From the NCBI GenBank assembly GCA_964594045.1, contig CAZQKR010000016.1, forward strand, positions 1 through 64,000: a stretch of DNA of 64,000 nt. Direction: 5' to 3'. Made by a program: the position numbers and the translations under genes. Below the pieces are notes generated by a model, which was given only the letters and a program-made list of their open reading frames with translations, was not told the origin of the DNA and did no database searches. Shown one piece after another: positions 35,082-44,888 of the stretch. Position 1 is the stretch's first letter; each line of letters opens with the position of its first letter. The DNA comes from UBA2365 sp964594045 (GTDB lineage: Bacteria > Bacteroidota > Bacteroidia > Chitinophagales > Saprospiraceae).

Positions 35082-37055
35082 ATGACTACCCGCAATTTTT
35101 ATTTACTCACACCACTTATCTTCATCACAGCTTTTGCTCAAAACTCTTTTGCCCAGAAATTCAGCCTCACTTCACCTGATGAAAAACTGAAACTGACTAT
35201 TTCGTTGGACAATTCGATCAGTTGGCAGGTGTATTACCATGATCAAAACGTCTTCAAACAAGAAGCTGCTCAACTGATCACGGAGCAAGCCAAACTGATC
35301 TCTAAAAACTCTTTCATAAAACAATTGACCAAAGCAAATGACGATTTGATCATACCTGAAATTCCTTACAAAAATGCTGTCATCAGGGACCATAACAATG
35401 AACTCACGCTACAATTCAAAAAGGGCATTTCATTGGTTTTCAGGGCTTACAATGATGGTTTTGCTTACCGGTTTGATTTTGCCGAAAAAGGTGAAATGCT
35501 GGTCAGTAATGAAATTTTCGAAATAGCATTTCCGGATAAAACCCTGAGCTGGTTTCCGGAAGAAACATCCATGTATTCGCACAATGAAAGAAATTACATC
35601 AAAGGACCGATCGATCAGCTTCGCGAAGGCAGTTATTGCAGTTTACCGGTAAAATTCCGGACAGAAGAAGGCATCAGGGTATTGTTCACCGAAACCGGCC
35701 TGCACGATTACCCCAACATGTTTTTGCAAAAACACCAGGAAAATATGTTTAAAGGGATTTTTCCGAAGTATGTTCTGGAAGCGATACCCAACCAGAAAAG
35801 CGGACCGGACAGGAATGAACTGATCACCAAAGAAGCAGATTACATTGCCAGAACTGACTCACCACGAACCTATCCATGGCGGTTGTTCATCATTGGCGAC
35901 CACGATGGCGTATTGATTGAAAGCAATCTTGCATACCAGTTGGCTGAGCCCTCAGTCCTGCAAAATGTATCTTGGATCAAGCCGGGTAAAGTGGCCTGGG
36001 ACTGGTATAATGCTAACAATATTTACGGAGTGGATTTCAAATCCGGACTGAATACAGCCACATATAAATATTACATCGATTTTGCCGCAGATAACGGGAT
36101 TGAATATGTGATCCTGGACGAGGGATGGACGAAAAGCACCACTGAGATCCTGGAATTCAACACGGAAATGGATGTGGCGGAACTGATCCGGTATGGCGAT
36201 GAAAAAGGTGTTGGCATCATCCTTTGGGTATTGTGGAAGCCGCTCAATGACAACATGGACGAGATCCTCACAACCTACAAAAACTGGGGTGCAAAAGGGG
36301 TCAAAGTCGATTTTATGCAGCGGTCGGATCAGGCGATGGTCAGTTCCTATGAGGAGATAGCCAGAAAGGCGGCTGAGAGGGAATTGCTGGTGGATTTTCA
36401 TGGCTGCTTCAAACCTGCCGGATTGCAGCGCAAGTATCCTAATGTATTGAACTTTGAGGGTGTCAGAGGAAATGAGAATAACAAGTGGACAGATCAGATC
36501 ACGCCTGTGCACAATCTTACTATTCCGTTCATCCGGATGGCTGCCGGCCCCATGGATTATACGCCGGGAGCGATGGTGAACGGAGGAAAGGACGGTTTTG
36601 CGATCCATTTTGAGCGCCCGATGAGTCTCGGAACCCGTTGTCACCAGATCGCCATGTATGTGTTGTATGAAGCACCGCTGCAGATGTTGTGCGAATCCCC
36701 GTCAACCTACAGAAAAGAACAGGAATGTGTGGATTTTATGGTACAGATACCGACGACCTGGGATGAAACAAGGGTATTGCAGGCGAGTATTGGTGAGTTT
36801 CTGGTCATTGCCAGGAGAAAGGGGCAGGACTGGTTTATCGGTGGCATGACAGACTGGACTCAGCGCGATTTCAGTATTCCGCTGGATTTACTGGAAGGTG
36901 AATTTCATGCGCAAATCATCATGGATGGTATCAATGCGGACCGATATCCGCAGGATTATAACTTAGTAGAAAAACATGTTGACGGAAAATCAGTACTGAA
37001 CGTTAGTGTGATGCCCGGAGGAGGTTTTGCGGCCATCCTGAAAAAAGTAAATTGA
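35082..37055 (+). CDS. GH97 family alpha-glycosidase
   Basis: The protein has 657 residues from ATG at 35082, giving a signal peptide (NFYLLTPLIFITAFAQ, cleavage near SFAQ). The alternative start at 35040 lies inside a terminator stem. GH97 enzymes cleave alpha-glucosides or alpha-galactosides in the periplasm and need Ca2+. Visible are the beta-sandwich N-terminus (SLTSPDEKLKLTISLDNS), YVILDEGW, GVKVDFMQRSDQ, LLVDFHGCFKPAGLQR, the NFEGVRGNE Glu cluster and the C-terminal beta domain. An Asp in VKVDF may be the nucleophile of the retaining subgroup, but I cannot settle the inverting or retaining class. It is likely paired functionally with the sodium symporter upstream. Confidence 0.93.
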   Translation: MTTRNFYLLTPLIFITAFAQNSFAQKFSLTSPDEKLKLTISLDNSISWQVYYHDQNVFKQEAAQLITEQAKLISKNSFIKQLTKANDDLIIPEIPYKNAVIRDHNNELTLQFKKGISLVFRAYNDGFAYRFDFAEKGEMLVSNEIFEIAFPDKTLSWFPEETSMYSHNERNYIKGPIDQLREGSYCSLPVKFRTEEGIRVLFTETGLHDYPNMFLQKHQENMFKGIFPKYVLEAIPNQKSGPDRNELITKEADYIARTDSPRTYPWRLFIIGDHDGVLIESNLAYQLAEPSVLQNVSWIKPGKVAWDWYNANNIYGVDFKSGLNTATYKYYIDFAADNGIEYVILDEGWTKSTTEILEFNTEMDVAELIRYGDEKGVGIILWVLWKPLNDNMDEILTTYKNWGAKGVKVDFMQRSDQAMVSSYEEIARKAAERELLVDFHGCFKPAGLQRKYPNVLNFEGVRGNENNKWTDQITPVHNLTIPFIRMAAGPMDYTPGAMVNGGKDGFAIHFERPMSLGTRCHQIAMYVLYEAPLQMLCESPSTYRKEQECVDFMVQIPTTWDETRVLQASIGEFLVIARRKGQDWFIGGMTDWTQRDFSIPLDLLEGEFHAQIIMDGINADRYPQDYNLVEKHVDGKSVLNVSVMPGGGFAAILKKVN

Positions 37056-37446
37056 CGGAGTGGTTAAATTGCTGTTTTGCAGGATTTTCATTCAGCCTGT
37101 AGCTTGCAACGTGCTAAAAGGCTGCAGCCTCCGGACTTAAACTAAAACGTTTGCATAGAGAATCCCTTTGGTTTTGACACTTTTCTGGTATTCTGTTCCG
37201 GCGGCTGGTTATTCATGATGAGCAAATTGGATTGTTTGCCTGCATAACAATACATTTTTAGACAACTTCGGTATTTGGAAGAGCTGAATAAATTCCACGA
37301 AAAGCACAATTTTTTCCTTCAAACAAACTACGAAAAAGCCGGCTCCAGATCCGTAATGTATTCACATTGTATGCTAAATACGATATACAAACAGAACGGA
37401 ATGATGAGGCTTGAGAGGTATAAAAATCAGGTAATCGTAAGAACCG

Positions 37447-37731
37447 TCATGCATCAGGTTCCTTTGACTTTTGGAATAAAACCAGGGCACAACAAATCAC
37501 GGCAACTCCTCCCAGCAATTTAAACAATGCGGAAAATGAAAAAATATCCGGCATGCCGAATTTGATAAAGGAAAGCGTCATTCCTGCGAGCGGAATAAGG
37601 ATGCCCAGGTAAAGCGGATACTTTTTTTTGTTGAACAGAAGCAATCCTGTGATGACATAGATCAACCCGACCACCAGCATGGGCGTACTTCCCGGATCTC
37701 CGGGTGCTTTAAAATACAACCAGACATGCAA
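37447..37731 (-). CDS. Small four-helix membrane protein, start unclear
   Basis: The frame from TTG at 37731 encodes 94 residues with three hydrophobic segments (MLVVGLIYVITGLLLF, LYLGILIPLAGMTLSFI, LFKLLGGVAVICCALVLF). It stays open upstream to about 37824 with further protein-like sequence (ELTPSIAAILISLSG), which would add a fourth helix, but no ATG exists there. The start is therefore an unusual codon or the gene is damaged. No family is recognised. The 37056-37446 stretch beside it has no convincing gene. Confidence 0.5.
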   Translation of the reverse strand: MHVWLYFKAPGDPGSTPMLVVGLIYVITGLLLFNKKKYPLYLGILIPLAGMTLSFIKFGMPDIFSFSALFKLLGGVAVICCALVLFQKSKEPDA

Positions 37732-37824
37732 TACTCCTGAGAGCGAAATAAGGATTGCAGCAATGGACGGAGTGAGTTCATAAGTTTGATTTTGCGAAAG
37801 TTTAAAAATTGATTTAATGATCAG

Positions 37825-38219
37825 TTAAGCTCAAATAATACACTAAAAACATCAAAGATACTAAAGTAAATGATCAAATAATACCTAAAAAACAAAATAT
37901 ATTATTTAGTATATTCAATAAAATCAAAATATTAGTCTTTAATTCTAAAATTTATTATTATAAACAGTCATTAATACTTTATTAATATTCTTTGGCAGAA
38001 TATTATAATGAGATTATCACATATTAAGTTTAATAGAAAAAACAAAAAAAAATAATTAAAAATTTATGTGAAAATGAAAATAAATTTATTTTCGGAATAA
38101 TTATTTAACCCCTGAAAAATCAAATCTTTTTTACACGTCATTCAGTTACTAAAATACAGGTGTTAAGAAGAGTGAAATTTGTCAGGATCACTATCTGGAA
38201 TTAATTAAACATCTGTTTT
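37825..38219. other. AT-rich 395-bp gap before the membrane-protease operon
   Basis: This is strongly AT-rich sequence with A and T runs and no frame of note. It probably holds the promoter of the operon at 38220, but no TAnnTTTG box with a good partner was found. Confidence 0.4.
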
Positions 38220-40451
38220 ATGATCGTATTAGAAGTTGCCATTGGATTGGTATTGATCTATTTCCTGTATAGTCTGCTTTCCAGCATTATTGCAGAGATG
38301 ATCTCTTCATGGATTGGCATGAGGGCCCGGATGCTCAGGCAGGGTATGGATAATTTTTTGAATGATAAAATAACCGGAAGTACCCGGGATTTCAAAAAGT
38401 GGCTACAGGATATTTTTCTGATCGAGCCAAAGAATTTCAAATTCACCACAGCCGGAAAGTTTTATGAAGAACCAACCATTAAATACCTTGCGAAGCCCGG
38501 TGAACATGCCTGGTATTCATTAAGAAACAGAAAGCCGGCATATGTCTCTGCCGAGAACTTTGTGATAACTGTTCTCAATATGTTGTCCAACAAAGGACGG
38601 GGTATCAGTGAATGGGATAAGATCAAATTTGCCATTGAAACAAATGCTTTACACCTTGATCCGGAAACGCTGAAAATGTTTCAGGATATGGTCAAAAGGT
38701 CCGATGACAGTTATAAAAATTTCGTCAATCTGATACAAAATCATTTTGCAGATACCATGGAAAGGGTCAATGGATGGTATAAAAGAAAAATCGGGTTGAT
38801 CATTTTTTATATTGGCCTTGTCATGGCTATCGCATTCAATGTTGATACGATTCAGATTGTTAACACGTTGAGCAACGATCCCGCAAAGCGTTTGGAAATG
38901 GTCGGAATGGCCGAAGATGTGATAGAAAAAAAATCTAGTATTGACTCTTTATTGTCAAGAAAAGACACTTATGATGAACTGAAATATAAAACTGAAGCTC
39001 ATGGCATTGTAAAAAATGCTGTTTTAAAATCAAATTCAATCATTGGTTTGGGATGGGATTTTACATATGATTCAACCATCTTAGATACTACCAAATTCGT
39101 CAATTTGATTGATGAAATAAATACTTTAAAATCAAATTTAGATACTTTAACTCTAAGTTTAGATACAATAAATGAAAAGGATCTAAAAAATACCCTGCAA
39201 AAAATTGCCGATCTGAATGCAGATTTAAATTCCAGGTATAACCTCTTATCAGATTCCATTGGCATGAAGAATAAAGTTATTGCTGTCAATGTTTCTAAAA
39301 ACAAACCCGAACAAGTTATTGTCAAATATGAAAGATCCGGGTTTTCAAAAACTTTATTTGTTATTGGTCAATTCTTACGGTTCTGGGAGTTAAAATTCTG
39401 GGGCATCCTGATCACTGCGCTTGCCCTCACTCTTGGGTCTCAGTTTTGGTTTGATCTGCTCAAAAAACTGGTAGCGCTACGAAGTGCAGGCGTAAAACCG
39501 GAAGAAAATGAAGAAAAGAAAAAACAACTCGAAAAACTGAAGCTGAGCGGAGATACCATCACCTCAAAAGATCCGGTGGAGATAGCGATCAGTCAAAACA
39601 GGGGATATTGGGAGAGTTTGCCGGGTGTTGTCGCAATCAACAAATCCAACAAGATAGGTTACATTCAGATAATAGCTGAAGATCCAGATATATTGGAGCC
39701 TATTATAGGAGAAGAGGTGATAACCAATGATGGATTATCAAATGTTCAGGTAGAATATATAAAAGGTGAAAAAGCAAAATTTCTCACTGCTAAACGGGGA
39801 TATATTTACCTGGATGATCCTGAAGATAGAGGTTCAATAGCAGGAATTTTCAAAAATGAAAAGACTGGAAATAAATGTTACCTTACCTGTGCACATGTAG
39901 TTCAAAGATATGAACATGGTCATTTTGAATATAATGACTCATTTGTAAAGCATTCAGATAATAATAATCCAATTGGAGAGGTCAGGAATCTAATTAGATC
40001 AAGCTTTATAGATGCTGCAATCATTGATTTCAAAGACAATTTGCTTAAAAATAAATATGATATAAATGAAATCAAAATGATAAAAGAATTGCATGAGCTG
40101 ACTTCTGAGCAATTAAATGATATCAGATTTAAATCAAATGCATTTAATAATCCAATAGTAGGTTCTTTGGAAATGAATTCATTTAGTTGTGTTTTTAGCA
40201 ACAACAGATTCATGTACAATTTAATGCTGATTAGGCACGAGAATACTTATTATTCAGATGGAGGAGATTCCGGCTCATTATTATATGTACATAAGAATCC
40301 ATCAAAAATAGACAATGAAAAAATTGCTATCGGGATTCTTTTTGGCTCAGCAATATATAACAATGTCCATTATTCACTTGGAATAAGCCTTAAAGAAGTT
40401 TGCGGTGTACTTTCAATCAAAATTTGTGAATCTAAAAAAACTAAAAAATGA
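38220..40451 (+). CDS. Membrane protein fused to a trypsin-like serine protease
   Basis: The protein has 743 residues. Residues 1-430 form a conserved uncharacterised module: helix 1 (LEVAIGLVLIYFLYSLLSS), helix 2 near 195-212 ending AFNVDTIQIV, a coiled region near 240-360, and helix 3 (WGILITALALTLGSQFWF) leading into LLKKLVALRSAGVKPEE. After a linker, residues 530-735 form a chymotrypsin-fold protease: His559 in TCAHVV, Asp598 in IDAAIIDF and Ser684 in GGDSGSLLY. The last third is clearly more AT-rich than the first, suggesting a joined domain. Stop and next start overlap (ATGA). Protease domains on membrane modules are known effectors in anti-phage systems, so an effector role is inferred. 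Confidence 0.75.
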   Translation: MIVLEVAIGLVLIYFLYSLLSSIIAEMISSWIGMRARMLRQGMDNFLNDKITGSTRDFKKWLQDIFLIEPKNFKFTTAGKFYEEPTIKYLAKPGEHAWYSLRNRKPAYVSAENFVITVLNMLSNKGRGISEWDKIKFAIETNALHLDPETLKMFQDMVKRSDDSYKNFVNLIQNHFADTMERVNGWYKRKIGLIIFYIGLVMAIAFNVDTIQIVNTLSNDPAKRLEMVGMAEDVIEKKSSIDSLLSRKDTYDELKYKTEAHGIVKNAVLKSNSIIGLGWDFTYDSTILDTTKFVNLIDEINTLKSNLDTLTLSLDTINEKDLKNTLQKIADLNADLNSRYNLLSDSIGMKNKVIAVNVSKNKPEQVIVKYERSGFSKTLFVIGQFLRFWELKFWGILITALALTLGSQFWFDLLKKLVALRSAGVKPEENEEKKKQLEKLKLSGDTITSKDPVEIAISQNRGYWESLPGVVAINKSNKIGYIQIIAEDPDILEPIIGEEVITNDGLSNVQVEYIKGEKAKFLTAKRGYIYLDDPEDRGSIAGIFKNEKTGNKCYLTCAHVVQRYEHGHFEYNDSFVKHSDNNNPIGEVRNLIRSSFIDAAIIDFKDNLLKNKYDINEIKMIKELHELTSEQLNDIRFKSNAFNNPIVGSLEMNSFSCVFSNNRFMYNLMLIRHENTYYSDGGDSGSLLYVHKNPSKIDNEKIAIGILFGSAIYNNVHYSLGISLKEVCGVLSIKICESKKTKK

Positions 40452-42541
40452 AAAGTTTAAAAGTTTTATTTTTAATTCTGTTTTCATACGGTATTGGCTT
40501 AAGTCAAGGTAAAAATAGTATTAATTGGGATAGTTTAACAGAATCGGTGAATCGAATCGAAAGTGGTGTTTCTATCTCTTTCTCAACAACTGGAGATGTT
40601 ACCATTAATAATTCTTCGTCTTTAAAAAAAGCTAATTCAGTCCAGATACTTTATGATAATGGTTATGTTCTTCTCAAAGCTAATGAAAATCAAGAAGTTA
40701 AAAGTCGATTAGTTTACGGTCAATTTAATATAAAATTTGGCAATGCAATACCAAAAAATTTTACATTTAAAAATATTGAGCAAATAAAACAAGAGGAAAA
40801 ATTAACCAATAATGGTGGAATAATTATTTCAACTACCTATTACAACGCAATGCAATTGTATAATGCTTCTTTAAACAAAGATAACTGTTTGGTAAATAAT
40901 ATTCTTATAAAACTTGGTTTAACAGTTGAGCAAGTACAAAAAAATAAATATCTTAATGAGTTACAAAGAGATTGTGCTCAAGTAAGTAAAAATCAATCGG
41001 TTACAAATATCTTTTCATCAATCGGAGGCCTCGATGTAACACAATATGCTGATGGATTGGCAAAATTCATAGTCAAAAGAACTAAAGAAGAATTAACAAT
41101 ATCATTTTTTGAGAATTTTAAAGATGAGCTTAATAAATTGGAAGACCTCCAAGTCCTTTTTCCAAAAACACATGCATCCCTTCAAAGAATCAATGAAATC
41201 TTTGACTACAATCGTTATTTGACATTGTTGAGAGAAAGCTATCATGAAGATTTTCAGCATCTACCAAAGAAAATTAATGATCTTATTTCATCTAACAATG
41301 CAATTAGTAAAGAAATTAAATTTGGAGTCGATATTAGCTCAAAAATAATCGGAGGAATACAAAGTAAAGAACACCCCGGCAGCATATTATCTTCAATTGA
41401 CATTTCCAAATATGATCGTGACAATAGAATAATACAAAGCGTCCTTTTTACCCAGGTTTTATCTGAAGCATTACGTGACAACGGGTCAACGAATAATGGG
41501 CAGTATTGGATAGAAAAATCTAAGATGTTGGAACTTACTCAAAAACCGGATTTGTTAAAGATATTCTTCGGATTGTTGATTGAAGATAAAAGAATTAAAG
41601 ATGTCCCACAATTGTACAATCTTTTAAATGATATCAATAGTTTTAATAATTATGAGCCTTTGATAGTTAGGCTTTCAGATGTAACACAGGGAATTTCAAG
41701 TTTGATCAAAAATCAGAAATCAGAAGAGAATTTGTCAGCCGAGACTGTCTCAAAATATATTGCATATAGCCTGGAATTAATCAAGATTTCCAATAAAGGA
41801 TTTAATATCTTATTTGATAGTCAAGGGAATAATGATTTCACTACTGTTATTTCAATGCTTGAAAAGAGCAATTCTATTTTCAATGATATTTACACCAAAA
41901 AATACAGTTCAGCTATATTCAATCTGACTGATCTTATAGATAATGTACCCCAGATAAAAGATGAAAAAGTTATAAAATGGTTGATGAAATATGGAACATT
42001 TATGGCTTCCTGCATTGAAGCTGAAAATTCTGATGAAATCGCAAAAATAATTGAAACATATGCACTGCCAAGTGGTTCATCCAGAGTTAAAAGAAATTCA
42101 TATTGCAATATTGCATTAAATAGTTATTTAGGAATATATGGAACTTATAATGACAATAAATTCGTTTCAGGAGTCACTGCGCCAATAGGTATAACTGTAA
42201 GTCATGGTAGTAAAAGTTTTGGCAGTATAAGTCTATTTCTAAGTGCAATAGATATTGGGGCTATCAGTGCATTCAGGTTCACTAATGACAGTTCTCAGGT
42301 AGCAAAAATTTACCTTAAGGAAATACTTTCGCCTGGAGTATTCTTATCCTATGGTATTCCTAAAACACCAATATCTATAAATGGTGGATTTCAAAGTGCA
42401 CCATTATTAAGCAGGGTAAGTACATCACAGAATGAAGTAAACATCACCTATCAACGAAGATGGAGTGTATCTGTTCTTGTAGATATACCTTTACTTAATA
42501 TTTATAATAGGACAACAAAGCCAAAATGCAAAAAAGAATGA
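40448..42541 (+). CDS. Secreted helical protein with barrel-like C-terminus
   Basis: The protein has 697 residues, translation-coupled to the protease gene by a 4-bp overlap. A signal peptide (KSLKVLFLILFSYGIGLSQG) is clear. Residues 30-120 look beta-rich, and 130-560 are mostly helical and polar. The last 140 residues alternate short amphipathic strands (LGIYGTYND, VSGVTAPIGITVSHG, SISLFLSAIDIGAISAFRF, GVFLSYGIPKTPISINGGF, VSVLVDIPLLNIYNR), consistent with a small outer-membrane barrel. No family I can name. With a membrane protease upstream and a phospholipase downstream it would complete an envelope-spanning set. The DNA is AT-rich. Function unknown. Confidence 0.65.
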   Translation: MKSLKVLFLILFSYGIGLSQGKNSINWDSLTESVNRIESGVSISFSTTGDVTINNSSSLKKANSVQILYDNGYVLLKANENQEVKSRLVYGQFNIKFGNAIPKNFTFKNIEQIKQEEKLTNNGGIIISTTYYNAMQLYNASLNKDNCLVNNILIKLGLTVEQVQKNKYLNELQRDCAQVSKNQSVTNIFSSIGGLDVTQYADGLAKFIVKRTKEELTISFFENFKDELNKLEDLQVLFPKTHASLQRINEIFDYNRYLTLLRESYHEDFQHLPKKINDLISSNNAISKEIKFGVDISSKIIGGIQSKEHPGSILSSIDISKYDRDNRIIQSVLFTQVLSEALRDNGSTNNGQYWIEKSKMLELTQKPDLLKIFFGLLIEDKRIKDVPQLYNLLNDINSFNNYEPLIVRLSDVTQGISSLIKNQKSEENLSAETVSKYIAYSLELIKISNKGFNILFDSQGNNDFTTVISMLEKSNSIFNDIYTKKYSSAIFNLTDLIDNVPQIKDEKVIKWLMKYGTFMASCIEAENSDEIAKIIETYALPSGSSRVKRNSYCNIALNSYLGIYGTYNDNKFVSGVTAPIGITVSHGSKSFGSISLFLSAIDIGAISAFRFTNDSSQVAKIYLKEILSPGVFLSYGIPKTPISINGGFQSAPLLSRVSTSQNEVNITYQRRWSVSVLVDIPLLNIYNRTTKPKCKKE

Positions 42542-42576
42542 ACAAAATTCATTTAAGTATTTTAAAATAAGACTTT

Positions 42577-43968
42577 ATGAAAAACAACCCACAAATACCT
42601 GAAAACCCATTTAAAAAAATTGCCCTTAGTCTGTCGGGAGGTGGATACAGAGCTGCAACGTTTCATTTAGGGACTTTGTCATATCTCAACCATCTAAAAT
42701 ACAAGGGGAAACCATTGTTGGAAAATGTAAAGATGCTATCCACAGTATCCGGAGGCACGATCACAGGAGCAGTGTATGCATTAATGAAGGCAAAGGGCAA
42801 ATCATTTCCTGAAATTTATCAGTTCATGATAAATAGTTTGGAGCATTTAGATCTTTTAAAAGAAGGGCTTACTCTCATGCAGACCGGCTCGAAATGGGAT
42901 CCCTTTAAAAGAAAAAACCTGATCAATGCTTTTGCCTTACTTTATGATAAGTACTTAACAAATGGCCATACCATTAAAGACCTTGTGACGGATAAAACAC
43001 ACCTGGATGCCGTGGTTTTTAATTCTACTGAATTTAATAATGGTTTGAACTTTAGGTTCAGAACCGCAGGTTCTGGACAATTCGGAAACAACTATTTCCC
43101 GGTGCCAAAGTTAGCAGGGGAAGAAGTCAAAATTGCAGATGCAATTGCTGCATCAAGTTGCTTCACCGGGGGTTTCGAACCAATCAGATGGCCTCACGAT
43201 TTCTTTCATGAAAAATCGGAAAATCTCAAAAAAGTAACAACTGGCAAGGAACCTATCGGATTGATGGATGGCGGAATCTATGACAATCAGGGGATCGACA
43301 GCATACTTATGCATAAAAATGGAAAAAAAACAGCCTATTTTGACCTGATCATCGTTTCAGATGTTGCTTCCCCTTACATGGACCCATTTACATTCAGAAA
43401 GGAAGACGAAAAATCCGGATGGTTAAAATTCACACCAGAAAAAATATTACAAAAAATAAAAAGAATTGTTAACTGGAGCGTTTTTCTGACAGTTTTAATA
43501 ACAATTGGCTCTTTAGCAATACCTGTTTTAAGAAAGTTTGATAATAGTATTTGGACAGTAATTTCACTAGGAACCAGCTTTTTTGGAATTTCATTACTTA
43601 GTTTATACTTCATTATTCTTTATAAATTGAATACCATAAAAAAATGGATTTTCAAAAAGATAACGAGTTATAAAGAATCCGGTTTTTATCTGGAAAAACT
43701 GAGCCATCTGGAGATTGAAAAGATTTCAATTCGACGTATTTCCACACTCCTCGGTGATCGGTTTAATAGCCTGCTCACGCTATTATCCAATGTTTTTTTG
43801 AAAGTGATCAGGAGACACCGATTCAATGATCTGTATGAAAACGATCTTTATGAATTCAGGAGAATAACCACGCTTATTAAAGAATTGACCAGATATGACT
43901 ATACAAACAAAAAAAAGAGGGTTCTTCAACAAAAGTTTCAAAAAAACTACATGTCAAAAGCAGCTTAA
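42577..43968 (+). CDS. Patatin-like phospholipase with membrane helices
   Basis: The protein has 463 residues in the frame as written. The N-terminal patatin domain has the oxyanion loop SGGGYRAATFHLGTL, the nucleophile Ser58 in STVSGGTITGA (the first Gly of G-x-S-x-G is a Thr) and the dyad Asp231 in LMDGGIYDNQG. Two hydrophobic helices near 305-325 (VFLTVLITIGSLAIPVL) and 335-355 (GTSFFGISLLSLYFIIL) anchor it, and a basic, helical tail follows. Patatins hydrolyse membrane lipids and are used as killing effectors in several defence systems. An A8 run near codon 446 probably breaks the true 3' end: the -1 frame stays open to 44288. Confidence 0.82.
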   Translation: MKNNPQIPENPFKKIALSLSGGGYRAATFHLGTLSYLNHLKYKGKPLLENVKMLSTVSGGTITGAVYALMKAKGKSFPEIYQFMINSLEHLDLLKEGLTLMQTGSKWDPFKRKNLINAFALLYDKYLTNGHTIKDLVTDKTHLDAVVFNSTEFNNGLNFRFRTAGSGQFGNNYFPVPKLAGEEVKIADAIAASSCFTGGFEPIRWPHDFFHEKSENLKKVTTGKEPIGLMDGGIYDNQGIDSILMHKNGKKTAYFDLIIVSDVASPYMDPFTFRKEDEKSGWLKFTPEKILQKIKRIVNWSVFLTVLITIGSLAIPVLRKFDNSIWTVISLGTSFFGISLLSLYFIILYKLNTIKKWIFKKITSYKESGFYLEKLSHLEIEKISIRRISTLLGDRFNSLLTLLSNVFLKVIRRHRFNDLYENDLYEFRRITTLIKELTRYDYTNKKKRVLQQKFQKNYMSKAA

Positions 43969-44288
43969 AAGGAAAATATGAGGAGGTCTTCAGCAAAGAT
44001 ATTGAAACATTAGTAGAAGAAACATCTTCATTTGGAACTACCCTATGGTTCACTGAGACAGATAAGGCTAAAGATTTGATGATCAAATTAATAGCGACCG
44101 GTGAAGTCACTATGTGTTATAATATGCTGGAATACCTGGAAAGTTTGATTTATACGGAGGATAATGGATTCGAAAAACTAAATATTAAAACTCAGGATGA
44201 AATAAAAAAAACATATATACAATGCTCAGATGACTGGAATAGATTTAAGGAAAATCCTTTTTCCTTATTGTTAAATGCAAATGGATGA
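43897..44288 (+). pseudogene. Out-of-frame continuation of the patatin gene
   Basis: In the -1 frame relative to the patatin gene, translation is open from 43897 to 44288 and reads as protein (for example KYEEVFSKDIETLVEE, TTLWFTETDKAKDLMI, YNMLEYLESLIY). It has no ATG before 44076 and overlaps the patatin end. Slippage or an indel in the A8 run at 43909-43916 would join the two into a protein of about 575 residues. It could also be a separate small gene from 44076. Confidence 0.5.
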
Positions 44289-44301
44289 TATATCTTCATA
44301 A

Positions 44302-44442
44302 ACAAACGTTATTGCTAATGATTTGGTTTTAATTACCCCTAAAACCTATGATAAGGTCCCGGTTTTTTCACATACAAAATACTGGCAAAAAGATAAGGAA
44401 CCCTGCACTTATCAAAAAATTAAAGAATTAATCATAAAATAA
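44302..44442 (+). pseudogene. Short coding remnant after the patatin gene
   Basis: An open frame of 46 codons without a start (VIANDLVLITPKTYDK... to ELIIK) reads as the tail of a protein and ends 12 bp before the next ATG. It may be the lost end of a decayed gene or of the preceding frame. Confidence 0.3.
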
Positions 44443-44453
44443 AACATTCGATC

Positions 44454-44888
44454 ATGTTGGAATTTATCCTTATCCGCAGAGTCTACGAAGACAGGCAAAC
44501 CCTTGGAACATTGCTTTTGCTCGACGAATCAAAAATCATCTTTTCCTGCCGAACGCTTGAATTAGCCTGGAACAATAATCTAAGAAGCATATCATGTATC
44601 CCTGCAGGAAAGTATCCATTGGTGTGGGAGTTTAGCCCGGCTTTTGGTCAAAACTTATGGGAACTAAAGAATGTTCCAAATCGATCTGAGATTAAATTCC
44701 ATGTAGCCAATTATCACCGACAGCTGAATGGATGTATCGGAGTTGGTGACCTTCACCTTGATATTGATCATGACGGGTACAGGGATTTGAGAAATTCAAG
44801 AAATACGCTTGAAAGGATCCATACACATACACAAGGCCTCCAAAATTCTCAGCTGATCGTTTATGGTGATGGCCGAGATGTCATTTAA
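44454..44888 (+). CDS. DUF5675 family protein
   Basis: The protein has 144 residues. It matches the DUF5675 pattern: an early LIRRVYEDRQTLGTLLL, CRTLELAWNNN, CIPAGKYPLVWEFSPAFG, then FHVANYHRQLNGCIGVG and a final Ser/Thr-His-rich helix. The conserved aromatic/His residues around G-C-I-G-V-G resemble the active-site region of this group, which is common in phages, toxin clusters and contractile injection loci; its role is not known to me. No signal peptide. It follows the patatin remnants on the same strand. Confidence 0.8.
   Translation: MLEFILIRRVYEDRQTLGTLLLLDESKIIFSCRTLELAWNNNLRSISCIPAGKYPLVWEFSPAFGQNLWELKNVPNRSEIKFHVANYHRQLNGCIGVGDLHLDIDHDGYRDLRNSRNTLERIHTHTQGLQNSQLIVYGDGRDVI

Noticed and set aside
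37275..37523. 82-codon plus-strand frame
   Set aside because: No start context or protein-like pattern, and it overlaps the end of the better-supported minus-strand membrane gene.
43895..43968. Programmed -1 frameshift as a firm call
   Set aside because: The A8 run fits slippage, but a plain indel or sequencing error explains it equally well, so it is only listed as a possibility.
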